Positions 35,162 to 44,358 of a stretch of 64,000 nucleotides of DNA are shown here, in pieces. The position numbers and the translations under genes were made by a program. Below the pieces are notes generated by a model. The model worked only from the letters and a program-made list of their open reading frames with translations, made no database searches and was not told where the DNA came from. Numbering within the stretch: position 1 is the stretch's first letter; every line of letters starts with the position of its first letter. The DNA lies in NCBI GenBank assembly GCA_016710935.1, contig JADJTY010000012.1:620001-684000 (forward strand), written 5' to 3'. The stretch is from Chitinophagaceae bacterium (GTDB lineage Bacteria > Bacteroidota > Bacteroidia > Chitinophagales > Chitinophagaceae).

Positions 35162-35803
35162 CTACACCAGTTTATTCTTCATGGCCTTATTAATGGCTTC
35201 GCCCTTACTGTTTACATGAAGTTTTTGGTATATGTTGCGCAGGTGGGTATGTATGGTATGAAAACTAACGTTTACTTTATCGGCAATCATCTTATAACTA
35301 AGGCCATCAACCAATAATTTTAAAACTTCTTTTTCTTTTTCGGTAAGTTGTACATATTCCCCCTGTGGCTGTTGTTGAAAATTATGCAACACTTTTTTTG
35401 CTACAGATGGGGTAAAAAAAGAACCTCCTTCTGCTACTTCACGAATTGCCTGCAGTATTTTTTCGGGGGGCGTGTTTTTTAAAATATAACCAGATGCCCC
35501 ATTGCACAAAGAAGCAAAGATCTTGTCGGCATCATCAAAAACTGTTTGCATACAAACATGTATGTTGGGGAAATTTTCTTTAATTTCCTTTACCGCATCA
35601 ATACCATTTTTACCGGGTATATTAATATCCATCAGCACCACATCGGGCTGCAATGCTTCAATTTTTTGCTGCAGCCTGGTGGTATCTTCAAAAGAACCGC
35701 AAAGTTCCATATCGTTACTGGTAACAATAATAAACTCCAGGCTCTCCCTGAATTTCTGATTGTCTTCGAAAACAGCAATTTTCATTTTTTTAGTTTCAGG
35801 CAT
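35162..35803 (-). CDS. LuxR/NarL-type response regulator
   Basis: 213 residues (MKIAVFEDN at residue 7 is an alternative start). The receiver domain has the acidic pair E13/D14, phospho-acceptor D59 in LMDINIPG and K107-like KNTPPEK. The LuxR helix-turn-helix reads LTEKEKEVLKLLVDGLSYKMIADKVNVSFHTIHTHLRNIYQKL. It starts 52 bp after the sensor kinase stop and precedes the YadA-like protein gene, which may be a target (inference). Confidence 0.93.
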   Translation of the reverse strand: MPETKKMKIAVFEDNQKFRESLEFIIVTSNDMELCGSFEDTTRLQQKIEALQPDVVLMDINIPGKNGIDAVKEIKENFPNIHVCMQTVFDDADKIFASLCNGASGYILKNTPPEKILQAIREVAEGGSFFTPSVAKKVLHNFQQQPQGEYVQLTEKEKEVLKLLVDGLSYKMIADKVNVSFHTIHTHLRNIYQKLHVNSKGEAINKAMKNKLV

Positions 35804-35855
35804 AAAGATGATTTATTAACTAGGTAAGCTATATCGCCAATTATGGTGATACAGA

Positions 35856-38800
35856 TTAAACAGGGCAATGGAGTGTAATGGTGGTTCCTTCACCTGCCGC
35901 CGATTTAATGTGCAAGGATCCGTTTATTTCTAAAGCTCTGCTGTACAGGTTCTTTAACCCATTTCCTTTTTTTACAGAGGCTTCGTCAAAACCAATCCCA
36001 TCATCAGTTATTGTCATGGTCAAATTTTTATTTTGTAAAACTATCTTTACCCAAACCGCATTGGCCTGTGCATATTTTACAGTATTGTTGATCGCTTCTT
36101 TAAAGATCAGGTAAATATTTTTCCGGTGTTCCAGCGGCAGCAGTAAATGATTCAGCTTTTCATCTGTGCTGAAATGCAGCTTGATATTTTTAACAGCACA
36201 CATATCGGCTGCATAGCTTTCCATACGCTTAACCAGTTTTTCGCCTTCATCATTATCGGGGTTAATAGCCCACACAATATCACTCATACTGGCTACCATA
36301 TCCCTGCTGTTCTCTCCCATTTTATCCAAAACCCTTTCCAGGTTGGGGTTGGTCTCTTTCAATTGGCCTTTTAGTGCCTGGCTGTATAAAGATATAGAAC
36401 TGAGTGTAGCACCAATATCATCATGCAGGTCGGTGGCAATACGGGTACGTATCCTTTCCAGCTCCAGCGCTTTTTTTAGCCGGAAGCGGTAAAACAAAAA
36501 TGTTGCAGCAGCAAACAGGATTATGATCAAACCAACAAACCACCAGGTGCGGTAAAATGGAGGTACAACCGTAAAAGATATATTTGTTTCGGCACTTTCC
36601 ATACCTGATGCACTGACCGATTTGGTTACAAAAGTATAATCGCCGGCAGGCAATTGCTCGTATCGTACCATTGAACCGCCACCCAATTCCTTCCATTCAT
36701 CATCCCAACCCCTGAGTTGGTAAAATATCCTGTTTTCTTTTTCGGCAATAAAATCAACCGGTGATAATTCTATCTCCACCGCATCTTTATAAGAACTTTT
36801 AATGGGCTGTTTTTGCAGTGATACCAGGTGATCTTCTTTAACACCGTAACGCACCCGGCTGATGATAACAGGCAATGGCGCCCTGCTTTTTTGCAACAGT
36901 TTTTCTTTAAGCACACCAATCTTTGTATCCGATGCAAATAAGATCTCTTCCCGGTTTGTAGTATGAATTTCGGAAATGATGGTGCCGTCTTCCCAACCCG
37001 GCAGTTTGCTCATTGCTTCCCAACGGGTAAAATTTTCATCTGTTTTAAAAACACCTTCCGATGCCTTTACCCATAAATTAGCTTCCTGGTCTTCTGTTAT
37101 TTTTTCAATAGAAAAATTGCTAAACCCTTTTAAAGGATACAGTGTTACCAGTCTGTCATTTTTAAATTCATAGATGCAAAGCTGGCTGCACACCAGCAGC
37201 CTTCCGTTTTTCGTAAAAAGCATCCCCTTGGGCGATATCTTTGTTTCTGCTACTTGTTCATCAGGCGGTGGAGCAAGAAATGTTTTGTAGGAAAAATTAA
37301 AAGGATCTACCCGGTATAATTTATTGCCGGAAGTAAACCATACATTACCGTCAGCGTCTTTCTGCATATCTGCAATACTATTTCCATAGGTGTTATCGGG
37401 TTTGGTTTTATCGCCAAAGATCACCGTATCTTTTTTAGTTTGCTGATCAAAAACTAAAATCCCGCTCCGCTTCATGGTGGTCCAAAAGCTTTTATCCGTT
37501 GCTTTTACAATGTAGCCGGTTGTTTTTTGTGCAGAGGCTTTTATCACTAGCGGGGTAAGGTCCTGCACTGTATTATTACTTACATCATAATAACCAAGGC
37601 CATTCACTGATGTAAACCAATAGCCATTGTCATCACTGATCCAGCGGTTAATATTTGCCAGTAGTTGTTCTTTGCCTGCCGGTAAATAATGTTGTGCAAT
37701 GGTTTGCGATGCCGTATTATAATTATACCAGCCGCCTGTTGTGGTAAGATAAAAATCCGTTGCCCGGTTTTTAACAGCTGGGATAATATGAAATACCTGC
37801 GTTCCTTTTTTATTATTTTCGTTTAGCGGTATCCATTTAAATGCAAAACTATTGGGATTTAATTTAAAGAGACCCTGCCAGGAACCTACCCACAGGTTTT
37901 GTTGCCTGTCGGTAAAAAACTGTGTAAGATTATAACCTGCGAGGGAATAAGACAGGTTAAGATTTTCTTTATCGCCCTGTTTAAAAGAAACAAGTCCGCC
38001 ATAAGTTGCCAGCAACAGGTACCACCTGTTCTGCATTTTTATTTCGGCAATATCATTGATGGCAAATGTATTGGGATCAACACCATCCAGGTTTACGCTT
38101 TCAAAATTGTTGACGCTTGCATTGAATCTAAAAAGGCCGTCGCTGAATGTTCCCGCCCATAATGTTCCTGCATGATCTATAAATAAAGAATAAAAAGCTC
38201 CTTTAGCGTTTTTTTTGAGTGGGAAGTAGGAAGTGTATGTCTTTGTCTTTTTATCAAAAGCTTTTACACCATACGAAGTGGATAGCCATAATTTACCGGT
38301 ACTGTCTTCTACAATTTTATTGATAAATTTATTGATCCTGTCATCTTTCCCAAATACAATTACCGGAAAGTTCTCAAAACTATCAGAACGCTCATTATAT
38401 AATGCCAGGCCTTTTTCGGTAGTAAGCCAAAGGCCCTTGTCTTTATCCATGTACAGGTAATTGCACCAGCGGTATGGAATTTTGCCTGGCCCACTGCCTT
38501 CCGGGTATTGAGTAATAATTTCAGTGAATGGGTTAAGTTTATTCAGGCCGCTTTCTGTACCAAACCAGATATTTCCTTTTTTATCTTCGGTAATATTATG
38601 AACGATGAGGTCGGTGATACCTTTTGCACCAAGGGTCGTATAGTTTTTAAAACTCCGCCCATCATACCTGCTTAACCCACGATTAGTGGCCAGCCACAAA
38701 AAACCACGGCTGTCCTGGTAAACAGTATTGATCAAATTATCAGGCAAGCCCTGCTTGCGTGAAATATGATCAAATACAAGATCTTTACCAATGGGTTGGC

Positions 38801-38882
38801 AAAAGGATGACTGTCCTGTTAACAGGGCCCAAAAAATAATTGCTTTATAACACCAGGCTTTCACAGTAAAAAGATAGGGCAT
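35856..38882 (-). CDS. Two-component sensor histidine kinase with propeller sensor
   Basis: 1008 residues. The N-terminus has a signal/anchor and two-component-regulator propeller repeats (LPDNLINTVYQDSRGFLWLATNRGLSRYDG, GNIWFGTESGLNKL) over about 25-650. A Y_Y_Y domain (about 690-770) follows, then one transmembrane helix (WWFVGLIIILFAAATFLFY). The dimerisation domain is HisKA_3 (RIATDLHDDIGATLSSISLY, His near 820), and the HATPase has DDGIGFD and GNGLKNL. This is the NarX/DesK-like partner for a NarL-type regulator, which is encoded directly downstream. The periplasmic propeller suggests a glycan or other surface ligand (inference). Confidence 0.93.
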   Translation of the reverse strand: MPYLFTVKAWCYKAIIFWALLTGQSSFCQPIGKDLVFDHISRKQGLPDNLINTVYQDSRGFLWLATNRGLSRYDGRSFKNYTTLGAKGITDLIVHNITEDKKGNIWFGTESGLNKLNPFTEIITQYPEGSGPGKIPYRWCNYLYMDKDKGLWLTTEKGLALYNERSDSFENFPVIVFGKDDRINKFINKIVEDSTGKLWLSTSYGVKAFDKKTKTYTSYFPLKKNAKGAFYSLFIDHAGTLWAGTFSDGLFRFNASVNNFESVNLDGVDPNTFAINDIAEIKMQNRWYLLLATYGGLVSFKQGDKENLNLSYSLAGYNLTQFFTDRQQNLWVGSWQGLFKLNPNSFAFKWIPLNENNKKGTQVFHIIPAVKNRATDFYLTTTGGWYNYNTASQTIAQHYLPAGKEQLLANINRWISDDNGYWFTSVNGLGYYDVSNNTVQDLTPLVIKASAQKTTGYIVKATDKSFWTTMKRSGILVFDQQTKKDTVIFGDKTKPDNTYGNSIADMQKDADGNVWFTSGNKLYRVDPFNFSYKTFLAPPPDEQVAETKISPKGMLFTKNGRLLVCSQLCIYEFKNDRLVTLYPLKGFSNFSIEKITEDQEANLWVKASEGVFKTDENFTRWEAMSKLPGWEDGTIISEIHTTNREEILFASDTKIGVLKEKLLQKSRAPLPVIISRVRYGVKEDHLVSLQKQPIKSSYKDAVEIELSPVDFIAEKENRIFYQLRGWDDEWKELGGGSMVRYEQLPAGDYTFVTKSVSASGMESAETNISFTVVPPFYRTWWFVGLIIILFAAATFLFYRFRLKKALELERIRTRIATDLHDDIGATLSSISLYSQALKGQLKETNPNLERVLDKMGENSRDMVASMSDIVWAINPDNDEGEKLVKRMESYAADMCAVKNIKLHFSTDEKLNHLLLPLEHRKNIYLIFKEAINNTVKYAQANAVWVKIVLQNKNLTMTITDDGIGFDEASVKKGNGLKNLYSRALEINGSLHIKSAAGEGTTITLHCPV

Positions 38883-38955
38883 TATTAGAAAAGCACAAAT
38901 ACCCTGCCGGGAGGTTTGGTGCAGGCTTATTGAAAAAAGAAAAATTTAATTTCCA

Positions 38956-41358
38956 TTATTTACTCAAATGCATACTCCTTTCCTTATACAACTGACGGAA
39001 ATAAGGATCCTTCAGATCTTTAATAAAACGAATGGCTTCGCCGGTACTTTTCATCTCGGGACCAAGCTCTTTGTTTACACCGGGAAATTTATTGAAAGAG
39101 AAAACCGGTTCTTTAATAGCAAAGCCGGTTAGTTTTTTCTCAAAAGTAAAATCTTTAAGTTTGTTTGTACCCATCATAATTTTGGTAGCAATATTCAGGT
39201 AAGGTATCTGGTATGCTTTTGCTATGAAAGGTGTAGTACGACTGGCTCTTGGGTTGGCTTCAATCACATACACATTACCATCTTTAATGGCAAATTGTAT
39301 ATTAATAAGCCCCTGTATCTTTAATGCCCTGGCAATTTTTTCGGCATATTCCTCCATGGTATGCACAATTAACGGAGACAGGTTGAATTGCGGTAACACG
39401 GCATTACTATCACCACTATGGATACCCGCAGGTTCAATATGTTCCATCACGCCCATTACATGAAAATCGGTGCCATCAAAAATGGCATCTATTTCGGCTT
39501 CCTGGCAACGATCCAGGAAATGATCAATTAAAATTTTATTGCCGGGCAAATGTTTGATCAGGCTCAATACACCTTTTTCCAGGTCTTCGTCATTGATAAC
39601 AATCCGCATTCTTTGTCCGCCTAAAACATAACTGGGCCTGATAAGCACCGGGTAACCAACCTGGTTGGCCACTTCAATCGCTTCATCGGTATTATAGGCT
39701 GTGCCGTAATTGGGATAAGGAATTTCGAGGCTTTTCAGCATATCGCTGAAACGGCCGCGGTCTTCTGCAATATCCATGCTATCGAAAGACGAACCGATTA
39801 TTTTTATACCTTTTTCATGCAATCGTTTGGCAAGTTTGAGTGCGGTTTGTCCGCCCAGCTGCACAATTACACCATACGGTTTTTCATACTCAATAATTTC
39901 CCAAAGGTGTTCCCAAAACACGGGTTCAAAATAAAGTTTGTTGGCAATATCAAAATCGGTTGAAACAGTTTCCGGGTTACAGTTTACCATGATGGCTTCA
40001 TAACCGGCTTCTTTTATTGCAAGTAATCCATGCACACAACAGTAATCAAACTCAATACCCTGACCAATTCTGTTGGGCCCACTACCTAAAACAATTATAG
40101 CCCCCCTTCCGTCCCCCCGTTGGGGGGAAACTATAGACTCGTTATGTTTTATGTTATGCGCATTTTCAGCAGACTGTTTTAAGTCCTCCCCACCGGGGAG
40201 GGTTTGGGAGGGGCTTTCAAAAGTAGAATAGAAGTAAGGTGTCTTCGCTTCAAACTCGGCACTGCAGGTATCCACCATTTTAAACACACGGGTAAGTCCC
40301 ATGGCTTTTCTTCTTTCATAAATTACTTCGGCATCTTCCTCCTTCATAATGCGAACGATCTGCTCATCACTAAAACCTAAAAACTTGGCTTCTTTTAAAA
40401 CATCATCAGGCAAGGTTTTCAAATCGTATTGCGCAATTTGCTTTTCGCAGTCACATATTTTCTGTATCTGGTAAATAAACCAGCGGTCTATTTTGGTGCT
40501 TTCACAAATGCGCTTGATGCTGGCGCCGGCCATCAGTGCATCCTTAATGCGAAAGATGCGATCCCATTTTGGGATCTTTATGTATTCGATCAGTTCATCA
40601 GCATGCATTAAACTTTTGCCGTAATAACCTAAACCTACCGCTTCATTCTCCAAACTCTGACAGGCTTTTTGCACCGCTTCAGCAAAACTTCTGCCAATGC
40701 CCATCACTTCACCCACACTTTTCATCTGGAATCCCAGCGTATCTTTTGCGCCTTTGAATTTATCAAAGTTCCAGCGGGGTATCTTTACAATTACATAATC
40801 TAAGGCTGGTTCAAAATAGGCCGATGTTGATTGGGTAATTTGATTTTTTAATTCATCCAGGTTATAACCGATGGCAAGCTTTGCTGCAATCTTTGCAATG
40901 GGGTAACCGGTGGCTTTACTGGCCAGGGCCGATGACCTGCTAACCCTTGGATTGATCTCCACCACAATAATTTCTTCTGTTTGCGGGTTAAGCGCAAACT
41001 GCACATTACAACCACCGGCAAAATTGCCCAGGTCCCTCATCATCCTGATGGCAGTGTTGCGCATGAGCTGGTAAGCGGTATCGCTTAAGGTCATAACCGG
41101 CGCTATGGTTATGGAGTCGCCGGTATGAACACCCATGGGGTCAAAATTTTCAACACCGCAAATGATCACCACATTATCTGCATTATCACGCAACAGTTCC
41201 AGCTCAAATTCTTTCCATCCAAGCACGGCTTTTTCTACCAGTACTTCATGGATGGGGCTGGCAATTAACGCATTGTTTAAAGCTTCATCGAGTTCTGCTT
41301 TACTAAATACAATACTGCCGCCACTGCCGCCTAAAGTAAAAGAAGGGCGCAGTACCAA
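38956..41358 (-). CDS. carB: Carbamoyl-phosphate synthase large chain, main part (N-terminal deletion)
   Basis: Makes carbamoyl phosphate for arginine and pyrimidine synthesis. The coding frame is open from about 41383; the first usable start is a TTG at 41358. Both ATP-grasp halves are recognisable (RPSFTLGGSGG, NPRVSRSSALASKATG, then GSGPNRIGQGIEFDYC, RPSYVLGGQRM, NPRASRTTPF). About 90 codons of the first half (between MADRV and FAQEIGFP) are missing, which removes much of its pre-ATP-grasp and lid region. Around residues 391-430 a linker (ESPSQTLPGGEDLKQ... and SPQRGDGRGA) is encoded by two palindromic elements. The end, at RSMHLSK, lacks the normal allosteric domain of about 140 residues, which is odd for this family. 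It may be truncated or a different type. Confidence 0.85.
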   Translation of the reverse strand: MVLRPSFTLGGSGGSIVFSKAELDEALNNALIASPIHEVLVEKAVLGWKEFELELLRDNADNVVIICGVENFDPMGVHTGDSITIAPVMTLSDTAYQLMRNTAIRMMRDLGNFAGGCNVQFALNPQTEEIIVVEINPRVSRSSALASKATGYPIAKIAAKLAIGYNLDELKNQITQSTSAYFEPALDYVIVKIPRWNFDKFKGAKDTLGFQMKSVGEVMGIGRSFAEAVQKACQSLENEAVGLGYYGKSLMHADELIEYIKIPKWDRIFRIKDALMAGASIKRICESTKIDRWFIYQIQKICDCEKQIAQYDLKTLPDDVLKEAKFLGFSDEQIVRIMKEEDAEVIYERRKAMGLTRVFKMVDTCSAEFEAKTPYFYSTFESPSQTLPGGEDLKQSAENAHNIKHNESIVSPQRGDGRGAIIVLGSGPNRIGQGIEFDYCCVHGLLAIKEAGYEAIMVNCNPETVSTDFDIANKLYFEPVFWEHLWEIIEYEKPYGVIVQLGGQTALKLAKRLHEKGIKIIGSSFDSMDIAEDRGRFSDMLKSLEIPYPNYGTAYNTDEAIEVANQVGYPVLIRPSYVLGGQRMRIVINDEDLEKGVLSLIKHLPGNKILIDHFLDRCQEAEIDAIFDGTDFHVMGVMEHIEPAGIHSGDSNAVLPQFNLSPLIVHTMEEYAEKIARALKIQGLINIQFAIKDGNVYVIEANPRASRTTPFIAKAYQIPYLNIATKIMMGTNKLKDFTFEKKLTGFAIKEPVFSFNKFPGVNKELGPEMKSTGEAIRFIKDLKDPYFRQLYKERSMHLSK
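40099..40140 (-). repeat. Palindromic G/C-run element (family A-like), in frame in carB
   Basis: Reverse strand: GAGTCTATAGTTTCCCCCC, then AACGGGGGG, ACGGAAGGGGGGCT. The arms CCCCCC/GGGGGG are perfect. It encodes VSPQRGDGRGA just before the conserved IIVLGSGPNRIGQG. The GAGTCTATA codons may be native. Confidence 0.65.
40168..40215 (+). repeat. Palindromic G/C-run element (family A), antisense in carB
   Basis: On the forward strand it reads AGCAGACTGTTTTAAGTCC, TCCCCACCGGGGAGGG, TTTGGGAGGGGCT, aligning with the copy at 4225-4273. It lies in the opposite orientation to carB and is translated from the other strand as SPSQTLPGGEDLKQSA, without a stop. Confidence 0.75.
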
Positions 41359-41383
41359 TGGAAATCCTATCTCCTGTGCAAAT

Positions 41384-41578
41384 TTAAACCCTGTCGGCCA
41401 TCATGGGGTCGGTCATTATCGTTGCCGGGTTGCTGTTGATCAGAATAACTTTTACGCCTTCTTCTCTTAACGAACGGGCTGCCTGTGTACCTGAATAATC
41501 AAACTCACAGGCCTGGCCTATAACAATGGGGCCTGAACCGATAATTAAAACTGATTGTATGGAATTGTCTTTTGGCAT
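41384..41578 (-). CDS. carB: carB N-terminal fragment before a deletion
   Basis: MPKDNSIQSVLIIGSGPIVIGQACEFDYSGTQAARSLREEG...NSNPATIMTDPMMADRV is a normal carB start. After the valine at residue 64 a stop follows (41384-41386), and the next native residues, FAQEIGFPLVLRPSF, come from a point about 90 codons later in the family and another frame. It begins at 41578 after a MORN-gene terminator. Confidence 0.8.
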   Translation of the reverse strand: MPKDNSIQSVLIIGSGPIVIGQACEFDYSGTQAARSLREEGVKVILINSNPATIMTDPMMADRV

Positions 41579-41631
41579 AGTAGCATTGCCGGTGTTGTGG
41601 CGTGCAAAAGTAATTGTAAATGATGTAAATA

Positions 41632-41661
41632 AAAAACCCGCATGAAAACATACGGGTTTTT
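41632..41661 (-). terminator. Rho-independent terminator of the MORN protein gene
   Basis: AAAAACCCGcATG and CATaCGGGTTTTT pair around a four-A loop, with TTTATTTACATC after it on the reverse strand. It sits between the MORN gene and carB, which lie in the same direction. Confidence 0.8.
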
Positions 41662-41691
41662 CTAAAAATCATTTTGAGAAACTGGTGAAAT

Positions 41692-42384
41692 TTATTTATT
41701 TATTGGCACCATTACATTCCAGGCCCCCATCTCATAAAACTCAATCTCTACAATAGAATTGCCAAAATTAAATATACACCTGAAGGGAAATATAACCCCC
41801 CGGAAAGTGGTAACTTCTTTATTGGTTAATGTATTGGAAGCTTTGCTTACATACTGCCCCCAGGTAACCTGGTGAGAAGTCATCGTAACTGGCTGCCCGG
41901 CACTGGAAAAAGAACTGGAGGAAGCAAGGCTTTCAACAGTAATCATTATTGATGCCTCGTTGTCATTCATTTTTTCTACCTGTACCCTTCCTACTTCTGT
42001 GGTAGTATTCGTGATTAAATAAGGATTTTCATATTCACCCCTGTAATTGTCTTTTTTCCAGTAGCCGGTAGTTAGCTTTTCCGTCCCGTTTTCAAAAAGG
42101 TGCAATTCTCCCTTACCATCTTTTTGTCCTTTCTTCCATCCGCCATAATAATAATCTCCATTGCTCCAGGTGTATTTGCCTTTTCCTTCGGGCAGTCCGT
42201 TCTTAAAGTCGCCTTCGTATGTGTTTATGCCAACGGCTTTACCGGTGCCATTTGCTTTACCGCTTTTGCATTCGCCGGTGTAAGTTCCCTTTAAAGAGTC
42301 GAGCAGCACTTTACAATCTGTATTCTGTGCATATATATGATTAACAGTAAATACAAAGATCAAAATAACCAGTAATTGTTTCAT
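41692..42384 (-). CDS. Secreted MORN-repeat protein
   Basis: 230 residues with a signal peptide (MKQLLVILIFVFTVNHIYAQ). At least three MORN repeats occupy about 28-105 (GTYTGECKSGKANGTGKAV, YEGDFKNGLPEGKGKYTWSNG, YYYGGWKKGQKDGKGELHLFENG). The C-terminal half is beta-rich and unassigned. MORN repeats bind lipids or act as structural scaffolds; the role here is unknown. It is divergent from the M23 gene. Confidence 0.8.
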   Translation of the reverse strand: MKQLLVILIFVFTVNHIYAQNTDCKVLLDSLKGTYTGECKSGKANGTGKAVGINTYEGDFKNGLPEGKGKYTWSNGDYYYGGWKKGQKDGKGELHLFENGTEKLTTGYWKKDNYRGEYENPYLITNTTTEVGRVQVEKMNDNEASIMITVESLASSSSFSSAGQPVTMTSHQVTWGQYVSKASNTLTNKEVTTFRGVIFPFRCIFNFGNSIVEIEFYEMGAWNVMVPINK

Positions 42385-42468
42385 AAAATTTATTTAGTTG
42401 ATTAAGGGTATGGGTGAATAGGTGTAATTTTATAGTATCACCTAATTCGAGACATTTTCATAAATATA

Positions 42469-44202
42469 ATGTTTAAAAATAACCCTAAGGCCTTTTTTTT
42501 TCTTTTAACATTTTTTAGTGTCAGTACATCCGTTGCGCAGCTCTTTTTGCCAAAAAATTATCAGGCAGATTATTTTGATTACCCTGTTATTGCAGCCAAA
42601 GGACTTGCTGCCAATTTTGGCGAGCTCAGGCCTAATCATTATCATATGGGGCTTGATTGCCGTACTGACCAGGCACAAAACAAAAAGATACTGGCTGCTG
42701 CCGATGGCTATATAGCCAAAGTAAAAATTGAACCCTGGGGTTTTGGCAGGGCTATTTATATCAATCATCCCAATGGGTTAACCACTTTGTATGCCCACCT
42801 GAATGATTTTTATGAGGGCCTGGAAAAATATGTTAAGCAGCAGCAGTATGCACTACAAAGCTGGGCGGTTTACCTGGATATACCGGCAAATTTATTCCCT
42901 GTAAAAAAAGGCGATACCATTGCATTGAGTGGTAATACCGGGGGATCGCAGGGACCGCACCTGCATTTTGAAATTAGAGATACCAAATCTGATAAAGTAT
43001 TAAACCCGTTGTTGTTTGACTTTGGAATAGCCGATACCATAGCTCCCGACATTATTCGCCTGGCAGTGTATAACAGAAACCTGAGTACCTATGAACAGAC
43101 TCCTGCATTAATTCCGCTTAAAAAAATAAAAGGCATTTACAGCACTACTCCGGCTTTGATCACCGTAAAGACTGATAAAGTGAGTTTTGGTATTTCTGCT
43201 ACCGACCGGGTTACCGGCTCATCCAACCCAAATGGTATTTACGAAGCAGTGTTGTATAATGATGACAGGCCCATAACGGGTTTTCAGATAGACAATATCA
43301 GTTATGATGAAACACGTGATTTTAATGCCCATATTGATTACAAAGTAAGAAGCAGGGGCGGCCCTTATATCCAACATTTATCAAGGTTACCTGGTTATAA
43401 CAACAGTATTTATAAAAGTATACATGAAGATGGTGTTATTAACCTGTCAGACGATAGCATACATACCATTAAAATAGAAGTAAAAGATGTAAATGGTAAT
43501 GTTTCTTATGTTTCGTTTTCGTTACGCCGGGATACAAATTATGTTGAAACTGCGAAGACTCCCCTGGCTTCTCAGCAACAGTCAAACCAATTCCATCCTG
43601 ATTTCATCAACGTGTTTGAAAACAACCATATCTGTTTTTACCTGGCTGAAAAAAAATTATACGATTCCATCCGTTTTCAATACAGCGAAATAATCTCGAA
43701 ACAGGGAAATACAATTTACCAGTTGCACAATACAAGCGTTCCGCTGCATGGTTATTTCCCGATCAGCATTAAAGCAAAAACGGCTTTGCCAGGCAAAATG
43801 GTAATGCATCGTTTTGCAAACGGAAAACATGATTATGCAAAAGCTGATGAAGTGATGCATGGTAAAGAACCCGGTTGGTATAAAGCCAGTTTCAGGGAGT
43901 TTGGCAGTTTTGAGCTTTTGATAGATACGATTGCACCAGCTATTACTCCTATTGGCTTTAAAGATGGCATGAACAGCAGTAAACAAAGGCGTATTGTTTT
44001 TGTTGTTAGAGACAATACCGAAGAAATTAAGAAATTTACCGCAACACTGGATGGCAACTGGCTACGTTTCAGTAATGATAAAGGCAACAGGTTTATTTAT
44101 GAGTTTGATGAAATGTGCCCCGCAGGTGAGCATGAATTAAAAATTGTAGCGGAAGACCAGGTAGGGAATACAACAGAAAAAGTTTATCGGTTTACAAGGT
44201 AA
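42469..44202 (+). CDS. M23 family metallopeptidase, secreted
   Basis: 577 residues with a signal peptide (MFKNNPKAFFFLLTFFSVSTSVAQ). The lysostaphin-type zinc site is HMGLD (H59, D63), and HLHFE (H164, H166) completes it, so an active murein endopeptidase is predicted. About 370 residues of beta-rich sequence follow, with no recognised domain. It lies in the periplasm or cell envelope and may remodel peptidoglycan. Confidence 0.88.
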   Translation: MFKNNPKAFFFLLTFFSVSTSVAQLFLPKNYQADYFDYPVIAAKGLAANFGELRPNHYHMGLDCRTDQAQNKKILAAADGYIAKVKIEPWGFGRAIYINHPNGLTTLYAHLNDFYEGLEKYVKQQQYALQSWAVYLDIPANLFPVKKGDTIALSGNTGGSQGPHLHFEIRDTKSDKVLNPLLFDFGIADTIAPDIIRLAVYNRNLSTYEQTPALIPLKKIKGIYSTTPALITVKTDKVSFGISATDRVTGSSNPNGIYEAVLYNDDRPITGFQIDNISYDETRDFNAHIDYKVRSRGGPYIQHLSRLPGYNNSIYKSIHEDGVINLSDDSIHTIKIEVKDVNGNVSYVSFSLRRDTNYVETAKTPLASQQQSNQFHPDFINVFENNHICFYLAEKKLYDSIRFQYSEIISKQGNTIYQLHNTSVPLHGYFPISIKAKTALPGKMVMHRFANGKHDYAKADEVMHGKEPGWYKASFREFGSFELLIDTIAPAITPIGFKDGMNSSKQRRIVFVVRDNTEEIKKFTATLDGNWLRFSNDKGNRFIYEFDEMCPAGEHELKIVAEDQVGNTTEKVYRFTR

Positions 44203-44203
44203 A

Positions 44204-44240
44204 ACCCCCTCCGCCCCCTAAAGGGGGAACCTGGAGCTTT
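44204..44240. repeat. Palindromic G/C-run element, intergenic copy
   Basis: ACCCCCTCC, then GCCCCCTAAAGGGGG, then AACCTGGAGCTTTTGG. It resembles the reverse strand of family A and follows the M23 stop codon directly. Confidence 0.55.
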
Positions 44241-44313
44241 TGGAAAATAACAAAATGAACTATATCAGGAATTTTAAATTATAAACAACCCCTGTTTCCT
44301 ATTTGCATACTGC

Positions 44314-44351
44314 TTAACGGATTAACGGATTAACGAATTAACATATTAACG
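44314..44351. repeat. Tandem TTAACGGA-type octamer repeat upstream of bcp
   Basis: TTAACGGA occurs twice in tandem, followed by TTAACGAA, TTAACATA and TTAACG, ending 7 bp before the bcp ATG. Confidence 0.75.
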
Positions 44352-44358
44352 TACAACC

